Numbered from the stretch's first letter, positions 28,082-37,578 are shown. The stretch: DNA of 64,000 bases from Bacteroidaceae bacterium (GCA_017481875.1 JAFUOP010000006.1:1-64000), one strand, 5' to 3'. Numbers and translations are program-made. Notes: generated by a model not told the origin, from the letters alone.

Positions 28082-28390
28082 TTACTGCTGTAAAGCTGCG
28101 GGATTGGCAAATGTCGATTTATCTACTTTAATGCATACATTATGGGCAACCTCAAGAAGCACCACATTGTCATTAATCTCTTTAATCTTGCCATAGATGC
28201 CACCGCTTGTAACAACCTCCATTCCGGGTTGCAAGCTCTTAAGGAAGTTATCTATCTCCTTTTGACGTTTACGCTGAGGACGTATCATCAAAAAGTAGAA
28301 GATAAAAATCATTGCAATGAGGAAGAACCACTGGTTTCCAAATATCGCCTGTGCCCAGCTGCCGGCCGCAGCTTGTTGTAGTAAAATCAT
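28082..28390 (-). CDS. yajC: Preprotein translocase subunit YajC
   Basis: A 102-residue small membrane protein that associates with SecDF-YidC in the Sec pathway. One membrane helix (WFFLIAMIFIFYFLMIRPQ) followed by RKRQKEIDNFLKSLQPGMEVVTSGGIYGKI, a perfect YajC signature, and a beta-rich C-terminus. It follows nusB after 33 bp and touches the ybbR start. Confidence 0.95.
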   Translation of the reverse strand: MILLQQAAAGSWAQAIFGNQWFFLIAMIFIFYFLMIRPQRKRQKEIDNFLKSLQPGMEVVTSGGIYGKIKEINDNVVLLEVAHNVCIKVDKSTFANPAALQQ

Positions 28391-28423
28391 AGCTGTTATT
28401 ATTTTTAATTGGTTAATTTATTT

Positions 28424-29347
28424 TTATTTGTTTATTACGCCTTCGGAACGCAATTTCTTTGTAATAGAATCGAGAAGACCGTTCACAAAAGAGCCACTCT
28501 TTGCCGTGCTGTAATATTTTGCAATCTCCACATATTCGTTCAATGAAACACTCAAAGGAATATCGCCAAAGGTAAATATTTCAGCAAGGGCTACCTGCAT
28601 AATTACAACGTCCATAAATGCAAAGCGAGACATATCCCAATTTTTTGAATTTTCACTCATAAGCTTGCGGTAGTCATCGGCTTTGGAGATTGCAGTACGG
28701 AAAAGTTTACGCGCAAAATCCATATCATTTATATCCTTATACTCGGGCAACAGCTGTTGTTCGGCTCCGGCACTCTCTTCGAAACGTTTAATTGTTTTGA
28801 GGACAAAAGTATCTACAATAGCTTTATCATCGTTCCAATAAAGGCTCTGCTCCTCCAGAAGCGCATCAAGCTCTTCATTATCGACAATAAATGCCTTGTA
28901 TAACTTACGCCACAACTCACGGTCCTCTTCATACGAAGAAGACTCGCTTGCCATATACTCCTTATAAATATCGCTCTCTTCTATTTTATCAAGTAAACGG
29001 CGTAGAAGGTCGGAATGTTCAACCCAATTCACCTTGCTTTTCTCGGCAAATTTACACAGCGCGGCATTTACTTCAAGCTGAGCAATAAAGCGGTTGTTTA
29101 CAAATTTCAGATTGGGGTTAATATCGCTGTCGGTAGGGCGCAACTTCATACTCTTAAACGAGATGCGGTCGGCCGCATAATGCGTTATTCCCGCCATAAG
29201 CAATAATAGATAATTGTACAGGTCGTATGCCTTTGAGAGACTGAAGAAAACCTCATCTTCAGCGGCCTTCATACTTTTACCGCTGTTTTTGTAATAGGCA
29301 TACAATATTTGAACTACTTTAAGACGAATGAGAACTCTGTTAATCAT
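28424..29347 (-). CDS. nusB: Transcription antitermination factor NusB (long form)
   Basis: NusB binds boxA of rRNA leader RNA with NusE (S10) to promote antitermination. The 307-residue length is about twice the E. coli form: an N-terminal helical region (RVLIRLKVVQILYAYY) and a C-terminal NusB fold (about 200-300) with FAFMDVVIMQVALAEIFTFGDIPLSVSLNEYVEIAKYYSTAKSGSFVNGLLD. The long form is normal in Bacteroidota. First gene of the operon with yajC, ybbR and coaE. Confidence 0.94.
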   Translation of the reverse strand: MINRVLIRLKVVQILYAYYKNSGKSMKAAEDEVFFSLSKAYDLYNYLLLLMAGITHYAADRISFKSMKLRPTDSDINPNLKFVNNRFIAQLEVNAALCKFAEKSKVNWVEHSDLLRRLLDKIEESDIYKEYMASESSSYEEDRELWRKLYKAFIVDNEELDALLEEQSLYWNDDKAIVDTFVLKTIKRFEESAGAEQQLLPEYKDINDMDFARKLFRTAISKADDYRKLMSENSKNWDMSRFAFMDVVIMQVALAEIFTFGDIPLSVSLNEYVEIAKYYSTAKSGSFVNGLLDSITKKLRSEGVINK

Positions 29348-29453
29348 AAATTATATTATCTGATTGCTTGCAAAGGTCGCATTTTCTTGCGACACAAGCA
29401 AGCAATTAAGTTATTTTCTTTTATTGGCAAGCAAAGATTATTATTAACGCACT

Positions 29454-30917
29454 TTAATTGCGCTTGAGGAAAAGCCGCTTGCTAACCGTGCACGGCAACT
29501 CGCTTTCGTAGTGCGACACAAAAATCATAGTCTTCCCGGCACGTTGCGTAAAAGCCTCAATCACCGCACGTACAATACGTCGGTTATAAGTATCCAGCCC
29601 ATGCAATGGCTCGTCGAGTATAAGCAGTGAAGGGTCTTTCACAAAAGCACGGGCAAGCAGCACCAAACGCTGTTCCCCACTGGAGATTTTCAAAAACGAC
29701 TTATTGCGCAACGAATAAATGCCGAAAGTTTCGAGCCACCAATCACAAACAGCCAGCTCGCTATCGGGAGTTTTCACATAAAGCCCAATGCTATCGTGCA
29801 AGCCCGATGCAACAATATCTATCACCGGGAGATTACGCAAATAAGAACGATGCATTTCGGGGCTCACGTAGCCAATATTCTTTTTAATCTCCCAAATACT
29901 CTCACCGGAACCGCGTTTGCGGCCAAACAGAGCTATATCACAAGCATAGGATTGCAGATTATCGGCACACACCAGGCTCAAGAGTGTAGATTTCCCGGCA
30001 CCGTTCTCGCCCGAAAGAGCCCACACATCACCTTGCTCTACTACCCAATCTACATCTTTAAGTATCACCCGTTCATCATACTTAACCGACACCTTATTAA
30101 AGCGTACAACCTCTTTACCTTTTATACTCTCGCAAGCGGCATTCACAGGCAACGCCAGCACTCTTTGCTGAACTTTTTTTATTTTAGCAATATCATGCAC
30201 AATATCAAGCCTCGAAAGATACTCAGCGCGCGACACCTTGCAGCCCACACTCATACTCTCCACAGGCAACACACTTGTTACAAACTGAGGAATATCGTCG
30301 AGCATCGACAGAAGCAGAATAATTTGCACACCACCCTTTGAAGCAATACGCGAAAGCACGCTGCATAAAAGATCTCTGGTTGAAGCATCGAGCCCTATAA
30401 AAGGATTGTCGATAATTAACAAACGAGGTGAAGAGAGCAAGGCCTGGGCTAGTTGAAACTTACGCAATTCTCCACTGCTAAGCAACACTATACGTTTATC
30501 AAGCAAATGCTCAATAGCAAACATCTGCACAATATTTTCATACGACTCTGCATCGTGCACATCGCCCAGCAACTCCCGCACAGTGGGAATTGCATCATCT
30601 TGGTCGTGAGTATTCCAACGCAACTGATAGCAATAATTTGCATCGGCCGACCCGTATGTATCGCGGAAAGTAATATACTTGACATTCTCATACACACGCT
30701 GAGAGTGCGAAGGAGAAAAGTCATATTTTATACTGCCTTTGCACAAGGGGTAACGCCCCAGCAATACATCTACAAAAAGACTCTTTCCCGCACCGTTCGG
30801 CCCCACAACAGCCAAATGTTCACCTTTTCTCAAGAACAGAGAAAGAGGAGTTTCAAAATGCGCTATAGCATCGCGTGCAACGCCATTCTCCAAATTTATA
30901 ATATACTCTTCATTCAT
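29454..30917 (-). CDS. Tandem ABC ATPase, ModF-like
   Basis: A 487-residue soluble protein with two nucleotide-binding domains. Domain 1: Walker A GPNGAGKSLF (about 40), signature LSSGELRKFQ, Walker B LLIIDNPFIGLD. Domain 2: GENGAGKSTLL (about 300), signature ISSGEQRLVLLARA, Walker B LLILDEPLHGLD, H-loop VSHYESELP. No membrane segments. The layout matches E. coli ModF/PhrA, whose exact function is unclear. No molybdate transport genes are adjacent. It is a single gene; the neighbour upstream is divergent. Confidence 0.85.
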   Translation of the reverse strand: MNEEYIINLENGVARDAIAHFETPLSLFLRKGEHLAVVGPNGAGKSLFVDVLLGRYPLCKGSIKYDFSPSHSQRVYENVKYITFRDTYGSADANYCYQLRWNTHDQDDAIPTVRELLGDVHDAESYENIVQMFAIEHLLDKRIVLLSSGELRKFQLAQALLSSPRLLIIDNPFIGLDASTRDLLCSVLSRIASKGGVQIILLLSMLDDIPQFVTSVLPVESMSVGCKVSRAEYLSRLDIVHDIAKIKKVQQRVLALPVNAACESIKGKEVVRFNKVSVKYDERVILKDVDWVVEQGDVWALSGENGAGKSTLLSLVCADNLQSYACDIALFGRKRGSGESIWEIKKNIGYVSPEMHRSYLRNLPVIDIVASGLHDSIGLYVKTPDSELAVCDWWLETFGIYSLRNKSFLKISSGEQRLVLLARAFVKDPSLLILDEPLHGLDTYNRRIVRAVIEAFTQRAGKTMIFVSHYESELPCTVSKRLFLKRN

Positions 30918-31117
30918 AACGCTTAAAAAACGGCTGCGAAATTACAAAAAAAACACAAAACCACGAAACCATTTTACATAGCAATAAAAATGCAGAAAGA
31001 CACAAAAAAGGAAAAATATGCAACGTTAAACACAAAAAGGCAACAAAAAATGTTGGTATTTTAATTTTTTTTATCAATATTTGAAACCTATAATACACAA
31101 ATAACAAGATTATTACG

Positions 31118-31477
31118 ATGGAAGACTACAAAAAAGGCGGCGTAAACGACACCGAGAAAGAGATTGTACACTCACAAACCATCAAGGCCGGCAAAAGAAT
31201 TTATTACATTGATGTAAAGAAGAACAGAAAAGATGAAATGTATCTCTCTATTACAGAAAGTAAAAAAATTGTAAACGGCGAGGGAGACAACACCTCTGTA
31301 TCTTTTGAAAAACACAAAATATTCCTCTATCGCGAGGATTTTGAGAAATTTGCCACAAGCCTCAAAGAAGCTATTGATTTTGTGGTTGCCGAGCAGGGAG
31401 AATACCAACCACGTCGTGCCGAACAGAGCACAAGCGACAGCGAGCCCGGCAATTTAAGCATAGACATTGAGTTTTAA
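31118..31477 (+). CDS. DUF3276 / PUR-alpha-like nucleic-acid-binding protein
   Basis: A 119-residue protein matching the Bacteroidota DUF3276 family, related to PUR repeats that bind single-stranded nucleic acid. Conserved core: KAGKRIYYIDVKKNRKDEMYLSITESKK and the later FEKHKIFLYREDFEKFATSL. The C-terminus is acidic and Ser-rich. Role inferred as RNA/DNA binding; no direct evidence in the sequence. It is followed by rplY, which has its own promoter. Confidence 0.85.
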   Translation: MEDYKKGGVNDTEKEIVHSQTIKAGKRIYYIDVKKNRKDEMYLSITESKKIVNGEGDNTSVSFEKHKIFLYREDFEKFATSLKEAIDFVVAEQGEYQPRRAEQSTSDSEPGNLSIDIEF

Positions 31478-31497
31478 AGCGATTAAACACCGCATTT

Positions 31498-31529
31498 CTT
31501 GTTTATTAAAAAAATAAAGCGTACCTTTG
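31498..31529 (+). promoter_or_regulatory. Promoter of rplY
   Basis: CTTG at 31498-31501 and TACCTTTG at 31522-31529, spaced by 20 nt, fit the Bacteroides promoter pattern. The sequence after the -7 box (TGCCCG) is nearly the same as in front of rpsA. Confidence 0.75.
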
Positions 31530-31606
31530 TGCCCGCTTTAGAGACATCGTGTGATGGCGAATTAAGCAAAAATCATTAATCTTAATTTAGAGTAACACAA
31601 TTTATT

Positions 31607-32203
31607 ATGAAAACAATCAGCATTAGTGGTTCAGCAAGAACCGAGGTTGGCAAGAAAGCTACCAACGCATTGCGCAAGGAGGGCCGTGTACCCTGCTGCA
31701 TTTATGGAGTACAGAAAGACAACGAGGGCAACCCTGTAACAAAAGCATTCAGCGTAACAGTTGAGGGATTGCGCAAGCTTGTTTACACACCCGATATTCA
31801 CGTTGTCGAGCTCACAATCGACGGCACAACAACAAAGGCGGTTTTGAAAGACATTCAATTCCACCCCGTAAAGGACACAATCCTTCACGTAGATTTCTAT
31901 GAGATTACAGAGGAGAAACCCATTGTTATGGCAGTTCCCGTTAAGTTGCAGGGATTGGCCGATGGTGTACGCGCCGGTGGTAAATTGGTACAGTTGCAGC
32001 GTTACCTCAAGGTTAAAGCTATTTACACTGCAATTCCCGAAATTCTTACCGTAGATGTTACTCCCCTTGCACTTGGTAAATCTATCAAGGTTTGCGACCT
32101 CTCATTCGAGGGCTTGGAGTTGGTAACTGCAAAAGAGGCTCTTGTATGTGCAGTTAAGACAACACGTGCTTCACAGGCAGCCGCAGCAGCCGCAGCGAAG
32201 TAA
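31607..32203 (+). CDS. rplY: 50S ribosomal protein L25 (CTC form)
   Basis: A 5S rRNA-binding ribosomal protein of 198 residues. N-terminal L25 domain (ISGSARTEVGKKATNALRKEGRVPCCIYG), then the TL5/CTC C-terminal beta domain (from about 95). The last residues are Ala-rich (QAAAAAAAK), common in Bacteroidota L25. It is followed by pth after 19 bp, a conserved order. Confidence 0.95.
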   Translation: MKTISISGSARTEVGKKATNALRKEGRVPCCIYGVQKDNEGNPVTKAFSVTVEGLRKLVYTPDIHVVELTIDGTTTKAVLKDIQFHPVKDTILHVDFYEITEEKPIVMAVPVKLQGLADGVRAGGKLVQLQRYLKVKAIYTAIPEILTVDVTPLALGKSIKVCDLSFEGLELVTAKEALVCAVKTTRASQAAAAAAAK

Positions 32204-32222
32204 CAACCCCTACTAAGCAAAA

Positions 32223-32801
32223 ATGAAATATCTCATTGTAGGCCTGGGGAATATCGGACAAGAGTACGAAGGAACCCGCCACAATATTGGATTCACAGTA
32301 TTGGACACTTTTGCGAAAGTGTCCAATACTATTTTTTCGGACAAGCGTTACGGCTTTGTTGCCGAGACTTCGGTGCGCGGGCGCAAGCTCATTCTATTAA
32401 AGCCATCGACATATATGAACCTCAGCGGCAATGCAGTGCGCTATTGGATGCAGGCCGAGAAAATACCTTTGGAAAATGTTCTAATAATTGTAGATGACCT
32501 GGCACTGCCCGTAGGAGCACTACGCCTTAAAGGACAAGGAAGCGACGGCGGCCATAATGGACTCAAGCACATTGCCGCCACACTGGGCACCACCGCATAC
32601 GCACGCTTGCGCGTGGGAATTGGCAGCGACTTCGGCAAAGGACAACAGGTGAATTTTGTATTGGGAGCATTCAACAGCGACGAACAAAAAACGATAGACG
32701 AACAACTCGCTACAACAACAGAAATAATAAAAAGTTTCTGCTTTGCAGGGTTGGCACGCACAATGAACCAATTCAACAAAAAAGGAACAAGCAAAGAATG
32801 A
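32223..32801 (+). CDS. pth: Peptidyl-tRNA hydrolase
   Basis: A 192-residue cytosolic enzyme that frees tRNA from prematurely released peptidyl-tRNA. The active-site motifs are present: [19 protein letters not shown] (His about 20, Asn), [37 protein letters not shown]. Codons 25-36 overlap a perfect terminator-like hairpin at 32297-32337. It is co-transcribed with rplY upstream, and its stop overlaps the start of the S4-domain gene (ATGA). Confidence 0.95.
   Translation: MKYLIVGLGNIGQEYEGTRHNIGFTVLDTFAKVSNTIFSDKRYGFVAETSVRGRKLILLKPSTYMNLSGNAVRYWMQAEKIPLENVLIIVDDLALPVGALRLKGQGSDGGHNGLKHIAATLGTTAYARLRVGIGSDFGKGQQVNFVLGAFNSDEQKTIDEQLATTTEIIKSFCFAGLARTMNQFNKKGTSKE
32297..32337 (+). terminator. 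Terminator-like hairpin inside the pth coding sequence
   Basis: A perfect 15 bp stem (32297-32311 with 32316-32330; arm AGTATTGGACACTTT), 4 nt loop, then A and six T. It has the form of an intrinsic terminator yet lies within codons 25-38 of pth. It may be chance or an attenuator for pth and the S4-domain gene. Confidence 0.5.
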
Positions 32802-33217
32802 GCGAGCAGGCACGCATAGATAAATGGCTGTGGGCAGTACGCATATACAAAACGCGCAGCATTGCAGCAGAAGCATGCAAAAAAGGGCACATAAGCATTG
32901 GAGAACGCAGCGTAAAGCCTTCTCACACCGTTCGTGTGGGCGATGTCGTAAAAGTAAAGAAGTCGCCCATCACCTACTCGTTCCGCGTGCTTAAAGCTGC
33001 CGAAAACCGCGTGGGAGCAAAATTAGTACCCGAATTAATGGAGAATATCACCCCGCAAGAACAGTACGAAATTCTGGAAATGAGCAAGATAAGCGGCTTC
33101 ACCGACAGGCAGAAAGGAACAGGCCGCCCAACAAAAAAAGAACGTCGCGAGATTGACCGTTTTTCAGAAGAGGCATTCGACTGCGATTTCTATGAGTTTG
33201 ACTTCGACACCTTATAG
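32798..33217 (+). CDS. RNA-binding S4-domain protein (Hsp15-like)
   Basis: A 139-residue cytosolic protein with an S4 RNA-binding domain at the N-terminus ([38 protein letters not shown]). Hsp15 homologues bind stalled 50S subunits that carry nascent chain-tRNA, which matches the link with pth. The C-terminus is basic ([14 protein letters not shown]), then acidic. The start overlaps the pth stop by 4 nt. Its stop codon lies inside the palindromic terminator. Confidence 0.92.
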   Translation: MSEQARIDKWLWAVRIYKTRSIAAEACKKGHISIGERSVKPSHTVRVGDVVKVKKSPITYSFRVLKAAENRVGAKLVPELMENITPQEQYEILEMSKISGFTDRQKGTGRPTKKERREIDRFSEEAFDCDFYEFDFDTL

Positions 33218-33263
33218 TACATAAAAAATGGCAACGTGCACGTTGCCATTTTTTATGTACTAT
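33214..33263. terminator. Perfect 50 bp palindrome, bidirectional terminator
   Basis: Two 25 bp arms, centred between 33238 and 33239, are exact complements. The inner GGCAACGTG stem is flanked by A6 and T6 runs, so it works for both the S4-domain gene (+) and the thioesterase gene (-). It includes the S4 stop codon and touches the thioesterase stop. Confidence 0.9.
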
Positions 33264-33637
33264 TACTTTAATTTAGACAAAAACCGCTCACAATCTACTA
33301 TATAACGCGTGTGCGTTCCTTTACCTATAGCACCATCGCCATCACACGCACTCACCTCGAAAACCAACTTACGCCCCTCAACAGCCACAAGAACAGCTGT
33401 AGCCTGCACCGTAGCACCTATAGCCGAAGGTTTTATGTGCGAAGTATTAATTTCCGAACCTACGGTAGTAGCACCAGCAGGAAGAAAAGGCGCGACAGCA
33501 TTCATAGCTGCATTCTCCATAAGAGCCACCATCGACGGAGTAGCAAAAACATCAAGCCCTCCTGAGCCGACAGCCGACGCACAATTACTCTTTTCCACCT
33601 TCAGAGAACTGGTATATTCTAACCCCTCTTTTAACAT
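33263..33637 (-). CDS. Hotdog-fold thioesterase (FlK-like)
   Basis: A protein of about 124 residues of the thioesterase superfamily, similar in layout to fluoroacetyl-CoA thioesterase FlK and related housekeeping acyl-CoA thioesterases. ATPSMVALMENAAMNAVAPF and SEINTSHIKPSAIGATVQATA are typical, with His and Glu as candidate catalytic residues. Substrate unknown. Two starts are possible: ATG 33641-33643, which overlaps the pepT stop, or ATG 33635-33637 (MLKEGLEY), which I prefer by comparison with relatives. It is translationally coupled with pepT. Confidence 0.85.
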   Translation of the reverse strand: MLKEGLEYTSSLKVEKSNCASAVGSGGLDVFATPSMVALMENAAMNAVAPFLPAGATTVGSEINTSHIKPSAIGATVQATAVLVAVEGRKLVFEVSACDGDGAIGKGTHTRYIVDCERFLSKLK

Positions 33638-33639
33638 AA

Positions 33640-34884
33640 TCATCTATTTAAATCTTTAACCATAGCTGCAATATTCACTATAGTCATTACAGCTTTTTCC
33701 ATTACTTGCACCGACACAAACTCATAACGACTGTGGAAATTTATGCCACCGGCAAAAAGATTGGGGCAAGGCAACCCCATAAACGATAATTGAGCGCCAT
33801 CGGTTCCACCACGTATAGGCTTAACCACAGGCTTCACGCCGGCCTCTTCCATTGCCATTTTTGCAAGGTCGATAATATACATTTTAGGCTCAACCTGCTC
33901 ACGCATATTACGATACTGCTCCTTTAATTCCAAGGTAACGACATGAGAACCGTATTTTGCATTTATGCCATCGGCCACTCTTGAAACAAAAGCCATGCGA
34001 CGCTCAAAAGTCTCGCGGCAATGATCGCGTATGATATACGAAACCTCTGCCGAATCCACACCGCCATTTATACTCATCAGGTGATAGAAACCCTGATAGC
34101 CATCGGTGCATTCAGGCGACTCTTTTGCCGGAATCGATTGAACAATCTCTGTTGCAACACGCAATGCATTTAACATTTTCCCCTTGGCATAACCCGGGTG
34201 AACATTGCAACCTTGTATAGAAAAGTTAGCAGAACCTGCATTAAAATTCTCAAACTCAATCTCACCCTCTGCACTGCCATCGACGGTGTATGCCCAATCG
34301 CAACCAAACAAAGGAACATTAAAATTATGAGCACCACGCCCAATCTCTTCATCGGGGTTAAATGCAATTCTTATCTTGCCGTGCTCAATCTCGGGGTGTT
34401 GTTGCAGGTAGGCCACTGCCGAGACTATCTCAGCAATACCGGCCTTGTCATCGGCCCCCAAAAGAGTGTGGCCATCGGTAACAACAAGGTCGTGCCCCAC
34501 ATAATTGAGTATTTCGGGAAAATCTACTGAAGAAAGAATTATATCATCTTTTTCATTCAACAACACATTACCTCCACCATATGAGTTTATTACGCGCGGC
34601 TTAACATTCTTACCACTCATATCGGGGCTTGTATCAAGGTGAGAAATAAAGCCAATTGTAGGCAACTCCTTGCAACTGTTCGATGGCAATGTTGCATAGA
34701 GATAACCTTTATCATCGAGTTCAATATCGGCAAGCCCCATTGCCTCAAGCTCCTCTTTTAGATACTGTGCAAAAACCATCTGCCCGGGCGTGGTGGGGAC
34801 AGACGTTGCGTTATCGCACGACTCTGTATCAAAAGTTACATACTTCAAAAAACGTTGTAACACATCATTCTTAATATCGCTCAT
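33640..34884 (-). CDS. pepT: Peptidase T (tripeptide aminopeptidase)
   Basis: A 414-residue zinc metallopeptidase (M20 family) that removes N-terminal residues from tripeptides in the cytosol. Zinc and catalytic motifs: [12 protein letters not shown] (His, Asp), [13 protein letters not shown] (Asp), [10 protein letters not shown] (Glu pair), [15 protein letters not shown], and C-terminal HSRYEF (His). A dimerisation domain lies between about 210 and 330. It heads a two-gene unit with the thioesterase. Confidence 0.96.
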   Translation of the reverse strand: MSDIKNDVLQRFLKYVTFDTESCDNATSVPTTPGQMVFAQYLKEELEAMGLADIELDDKGYLYATLPSNSCKELPTIGFISHLDTSPDMSGKNVKPRVINSYGGGNVLLNEKDDIILSSVDFPEILNYVGHDLVVTDGHTLLGADDKAGIAEIVSAVAYLQQHPEIEHGKIRIAFNPDEEIGRGAHNFNVPLFGCDWAYTVDGSAEGEIEFENFNAGSANFSIQGCNVHPGYAKGKMLNALRVATEIVQSIPAKESPECTDGYQGFYHLMSINGGVDSAEVSYIIRDHCRETFERRMAFVSRVADGINAKYGSHVVTLELKEQYRNMREQVEPKMYIIDLAKMAMEEAGVKPVVKPIRGGTDGAQLSFMGLPCPNLFAGGINFHSRYEFVSVQVMEKAVMTIVNIAAMVKDLNR

Positions 34885-35040
34885 ATCGGTTGCAGTTTAT
34901 TTTGTTTGTAAAAATAATTAATTAGAAGATGAAGCACAAATTTTAAGAACAAATCTTTTAAAGTATTTGAGGAGATATACGAAAACTTATAAAAAGAACC
35001 GATTGTTTTATCTTTAGTAATAATCAAAAATTATATACTT

Positions 35041-36309
35041 ATGAAAATAAAAAAAATAAAAGCCAGAGAAATAATCGATTCACGGGGAACACCCACTGTA
35101 GAAGTAGATGTAACACTCGAAGACGGCACCATTGCAAGAGCATCTACCCCATCGGGAGCATCTACCGGCATTAACGAAGCAATAGAGTTGCGAGACAATG
35201 ACGAAAGATACGGTGGCAATGGAGTTCTCAAAGCCGTAAAAAACATAAACCGCGAGATTGCACCCTGCATAGAAGGAACTTGTGTATTTTCGCAACGAGA
35301 AATCGATTACAAAATGATAGAGCTCGATGGCACCGACAACAAGAGCAACATAGGCGCAAATGCTATTTTAGGTGTGTCGCTTGCTGTAGCAAAAGCAGCC
35401 ACATACGCATTAAATATACCCCTCTATCGCTACATAGGCGGTGTAAATGCTCACGTTCTGCCCATTCCAATGATGAATATTATAAATGGTGGCAAGCACT
35501 CCGATGCACCCATAGCATTTCAAGAATTTATGATACGCCCGATAGGTGCAAAAAACATAAGCGACGCAATACGTATGGGAGCTGAAGTTTTTCAGGCATT
35601 AAAAAGAGTATTACACAAAAAAGGATTCAGCACAGCTGTGGGCGACGAGGGAGGCTTTGCTCCAAAACTAAAGAACATAGATGAAGCCATCAATTATATC
35701 ATAACAGCAATTAAAGATGCCGGCTACAAAGCCGGAAGCGACATAAGCATTGCACTCGATTGTGCCGCGTCGGAATTCTACCACGATGGCATATACGACT
35801 ACGGAACATTCGAGCACAACGGTGCACGCCTCACAAGCAGCCAGCAAATAAAATACCTCACACAATTAATAGAAAAATACCCTATCGACAGCATTGAAGA
35901 CGGCATTGCCGAAAACGACTGGGAGGGGTGGAAAGAGCTCACAAAAGCAATAGGCTCGCGCTGCAACCTGGTAGGCGACGATCTGTTTGTTACAAACTTA
36001 AAGTTCTTGCAACGAGGAATAAAAGAGAAATGCGCCAACAGCATACTCATTAAACCCAACCAGATAGGGACACTAAGCGAGACACTCGACACCATAGAAC
36101 TTGCCAAACGCAACGGCTATAATATTATTATCAGCCACCGCTCCGGAGAAACCGAGGAAACATTCATTGCCGACCTTGCCGTTGCCACCAATGCCGGGCA
36201 AATAAAAACAGGGTCGTTGTGCCGTAGCGAAAGAATTGCAAAATACAATCGCCTGCTACGCATAGAAGAGGAGCTAAGAGAGCATTCAAAATATGCAGCA
36301 ATACTTTAA
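35041..36309 (+). CDS. eno: Enolase (phosphopyruvate hydratase)
   Basis: Glycolytic enzyme of 422 residues that interconverts 2-phosphoglycerate and phosphoenolpyruvate; cytosolic, magnesium dependent. [32 protein letters not shown] (mobile loop), [13 protein letters not shown] (Glu), [14 protein letters not shown] (metal ligands), [13 protein letters not shown] (Lys), SHRSGETEE and [15 protein letters not shown] (Lys) are all intact. Single gene with a terminator behind it. The promoter is not clear; a TATCTTTAG is seen about 30 bp upstream. Confidence 0.97.
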   Translation: MKIKKIKAREIIDSRGTPTVEVDVTLEDGTIARASTPSGASTGINEAIELRDNDERYGGNGVLKAVKNINREIAPCIEGTCVFSQREIDYKMIELDGTDNKSNIGANAILGVSLAVAKAATYALNIPLYRYIGGVNAHVLPIPMMNIINGGKHSDAPIAFQEFMIRPIGAKNISDAIRMGAEVFQALKRVLHKKGFSTAVGDEGGFAPKLKNIDEAINYIITAIKDAGYKAGSDISIALDCAASEFYHDGIYDYGTFEHNGARLTSSQQIKYLTQLIEKYPIDSIEDGIAENDWEGWKELTKAIGSRCNLVGDDLFVTNLKFLQRGIKEKCANSILIKPNQIGTLSETLDTIELAKRNGYNIIISHRSGETEETFIADLAVATNAGQIKTGSLCRSERIAKYNRLLRIEEELREHSKYAAIL

Positions 36310-36351
36310 TAAGAAAAAGTATTATTCAACTATTTCAATGAGTTAAACACA

Positions 36352-36377
36352 ACCACCCGGCCTCAAGGCCGGGTGGT
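36352..36377. terminator. Terminator between eno and the SGNH hydrolase gene
   Basis: A 12 bp GC-rich stem (ACCACCCGGCCT) with a 2 nt centre. No long T-run is seen; it serves convergent genes. Confidence 0.7.
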
Positions 36378-36489
36378 CTCATACAATCATTTATAGTGCA
36401 CCGTATAAACGAAACACTACGAGACAGATATTTAAAGTATTTTATATATTTAAAGATATAATATCATATAAATCAAAGCATTATTATAC

Positions 36490-37215
36490 TCAAGAACGCA
36501 TTGCCTGCATATTTAAATAATCCATTATAGCACCCTCTATAAGCTCGTGCCCCGCATCATTGGGGTGAATACCATCTTCGCATATATAATCAGCATAATT
36601 CTTGCGTTCAAGGAAAACAGAAGTAATATCAATGACAGGAACACGCTTCATAGCTCCCAAACGAAAAATTTCCATGTTATAACGCTCGTGCCAACGGTCT
36701 ATTGTGAGCACCGTACCGCCCAGCCAACGCAAAATATTATCACCATTCAAGCCTTTTGAGACGTGAGCAAAAAAGCGGTTCGGCTCAAGCACCGGCAACG
36801 ACAACAATACAGGCCTTGCACCCAACGATTTAGCAAAGTCTATTAACTCGGAATAGAGCTTTACGAATGTGCTTATTGGAGTATTAGAGCAATGCTCTTC
36901 GCTCGGGTTTTCGGCTATTGCAGCCCAGTTATAATCGCAATCGTTGCCACCATATTCAAAGAGGACATAATCACTCCGCTTTACTCGGTCGGCATAGCGC
37001 GACATAAACTTCACTCCTTGCGACACCACTCCGCCAAAACGAGCAAAATTCTCCACCTCTATACCCAATCTTCTGCGACAACGGGAAGCAAATCCCATAT
37101 CACTTATCTTATATTTTATACTGCCGGCAGGGCTGTTCTCTTTATCAACCACAATACCTTTCATCACCGAGTCGCCAAAAGCACATACCGTTTTTAAATC
37201 AATATTCATAACCAT
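36490..37215 (-). CDS. SGNH/GDSL-family hydrolase
   Basis: A 241-residue esterase or lipase-like enzyme of the SGNH superfamily. Block I CAFGDSVMKG (Ser nucleophile), block II Gly (FARFGGVVSQG), block III EYGGNDCDYN (Asn) and block V CEDGIHPNDAGH (Asp, His) are all present. No signal peptide, so it should be cytosolic. Substrate unknown. Two adjacent ATG codons (37213 and 37207 ends) are possible starts. It has its own consensus promoter at 37233-37263. Confidence 0.88.
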   Translation of the reverse strand: MVMNIDLKTVCAFGDSVMKGIVVDKENSPAGSIKYKISDMGFASRCRRRLGIEVENFARFGGVVSQGVKFMSRYADRVKRSDYVLFEYGGNDCDYNWAAIAENPSEEHCSNTPISTFVKLYSELIDFAKSLGARPVLLSLPVLEPNRFFAHVSKGLNGDNILRWLGGTVLTIDRWHERYNMEIFRLGAMKRVPVIDITSVFLERKNYADYICEDGIHPNDAGHELIEGAIMDYLNMQAMRS

Positions 37216-37232
37216 TTTTGTTTAATCGACGG

Positions 37233-37263
37233 CAAAAGTATGCACGCTTGTAATTTGAACAAA
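37233..37263 (-). promoter_or_regulatory. Promoter of the SGNH hydrolase gene
   Basis: On the minus strand TTTG (37260-37263) and TACTTTTG (37233-37240) are spaced by exactly 19 nt, a complete Bacteroides promoter. The transcript would start near 37226. Confidence 0.75.
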
Positions 37264-37430
37264 AACATAGGGAATAAAGCCGAGTTTTCGGGGCGTTTTA
37301 AGCAATTTAGGGGCGAAATTTTGCTATCTGTGGTAAAATCTGCGATACGAAATACCGACAAAATAACTCAATACAGAAAGTTGAGCCCAGGATTTGCCAC
37401 TGAGCCCGGTTTACCTCAAAGACAACAAAT
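37264..37430. other. Intergenic stretch without recognised features
   Basis: Between the SGNH promoter and the SRP RNA terminator; I see no ORF or RNA of note. Confidence 0.5.
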
Positions 37431-37463
37431 AAAAAAAGCGGGCACCTTTTACAAGATGCCCGC
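37431..37463 (-). terminator. Terminator of the SRP RNA gene
   Basis: On the minus strand GCGGGCA pairs with TGCCCGC, followed by seven T. It ends the transcript directly after the SRP RNA closing helix. Confidence 0.88.
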
Positions 37464-37573
37464 CTATGGGGTGGGTAAGCTACCTACATCGCGCCGCTAC
37501 AACCAACTACCTTTGCTGCGGTCAAGCCCTGGAGGGTTCGCTAGGAGCTGGCCGTATAGGACTTACCCATACT
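37464..37573 (-). ncRNA. ffs: Signal recognition particle RNA (small bacterial type)
   Basis: Read on the minus strand, the RNA starts near GTATGGGTAAG and ends near CTTACCCACCCCATA, which pair to close the helix. The apical part CCAGGGCTTGACCGCAGCAAAGG holds the Ffh-binding symmetric and asymmetric loops (CAGG..., GCAGCA...) and a TTGAC loop instead of the GGAA tetraloop. Its size (about 110 nt) fits the small SRP RNA, which with Ffh targets signal-peptide proteins to the Sec translocon. It has a complete promoter and terminator. The exact ends are estimated. Confidence 0.85.
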
Positions 37574-37578
37574 GTGTG

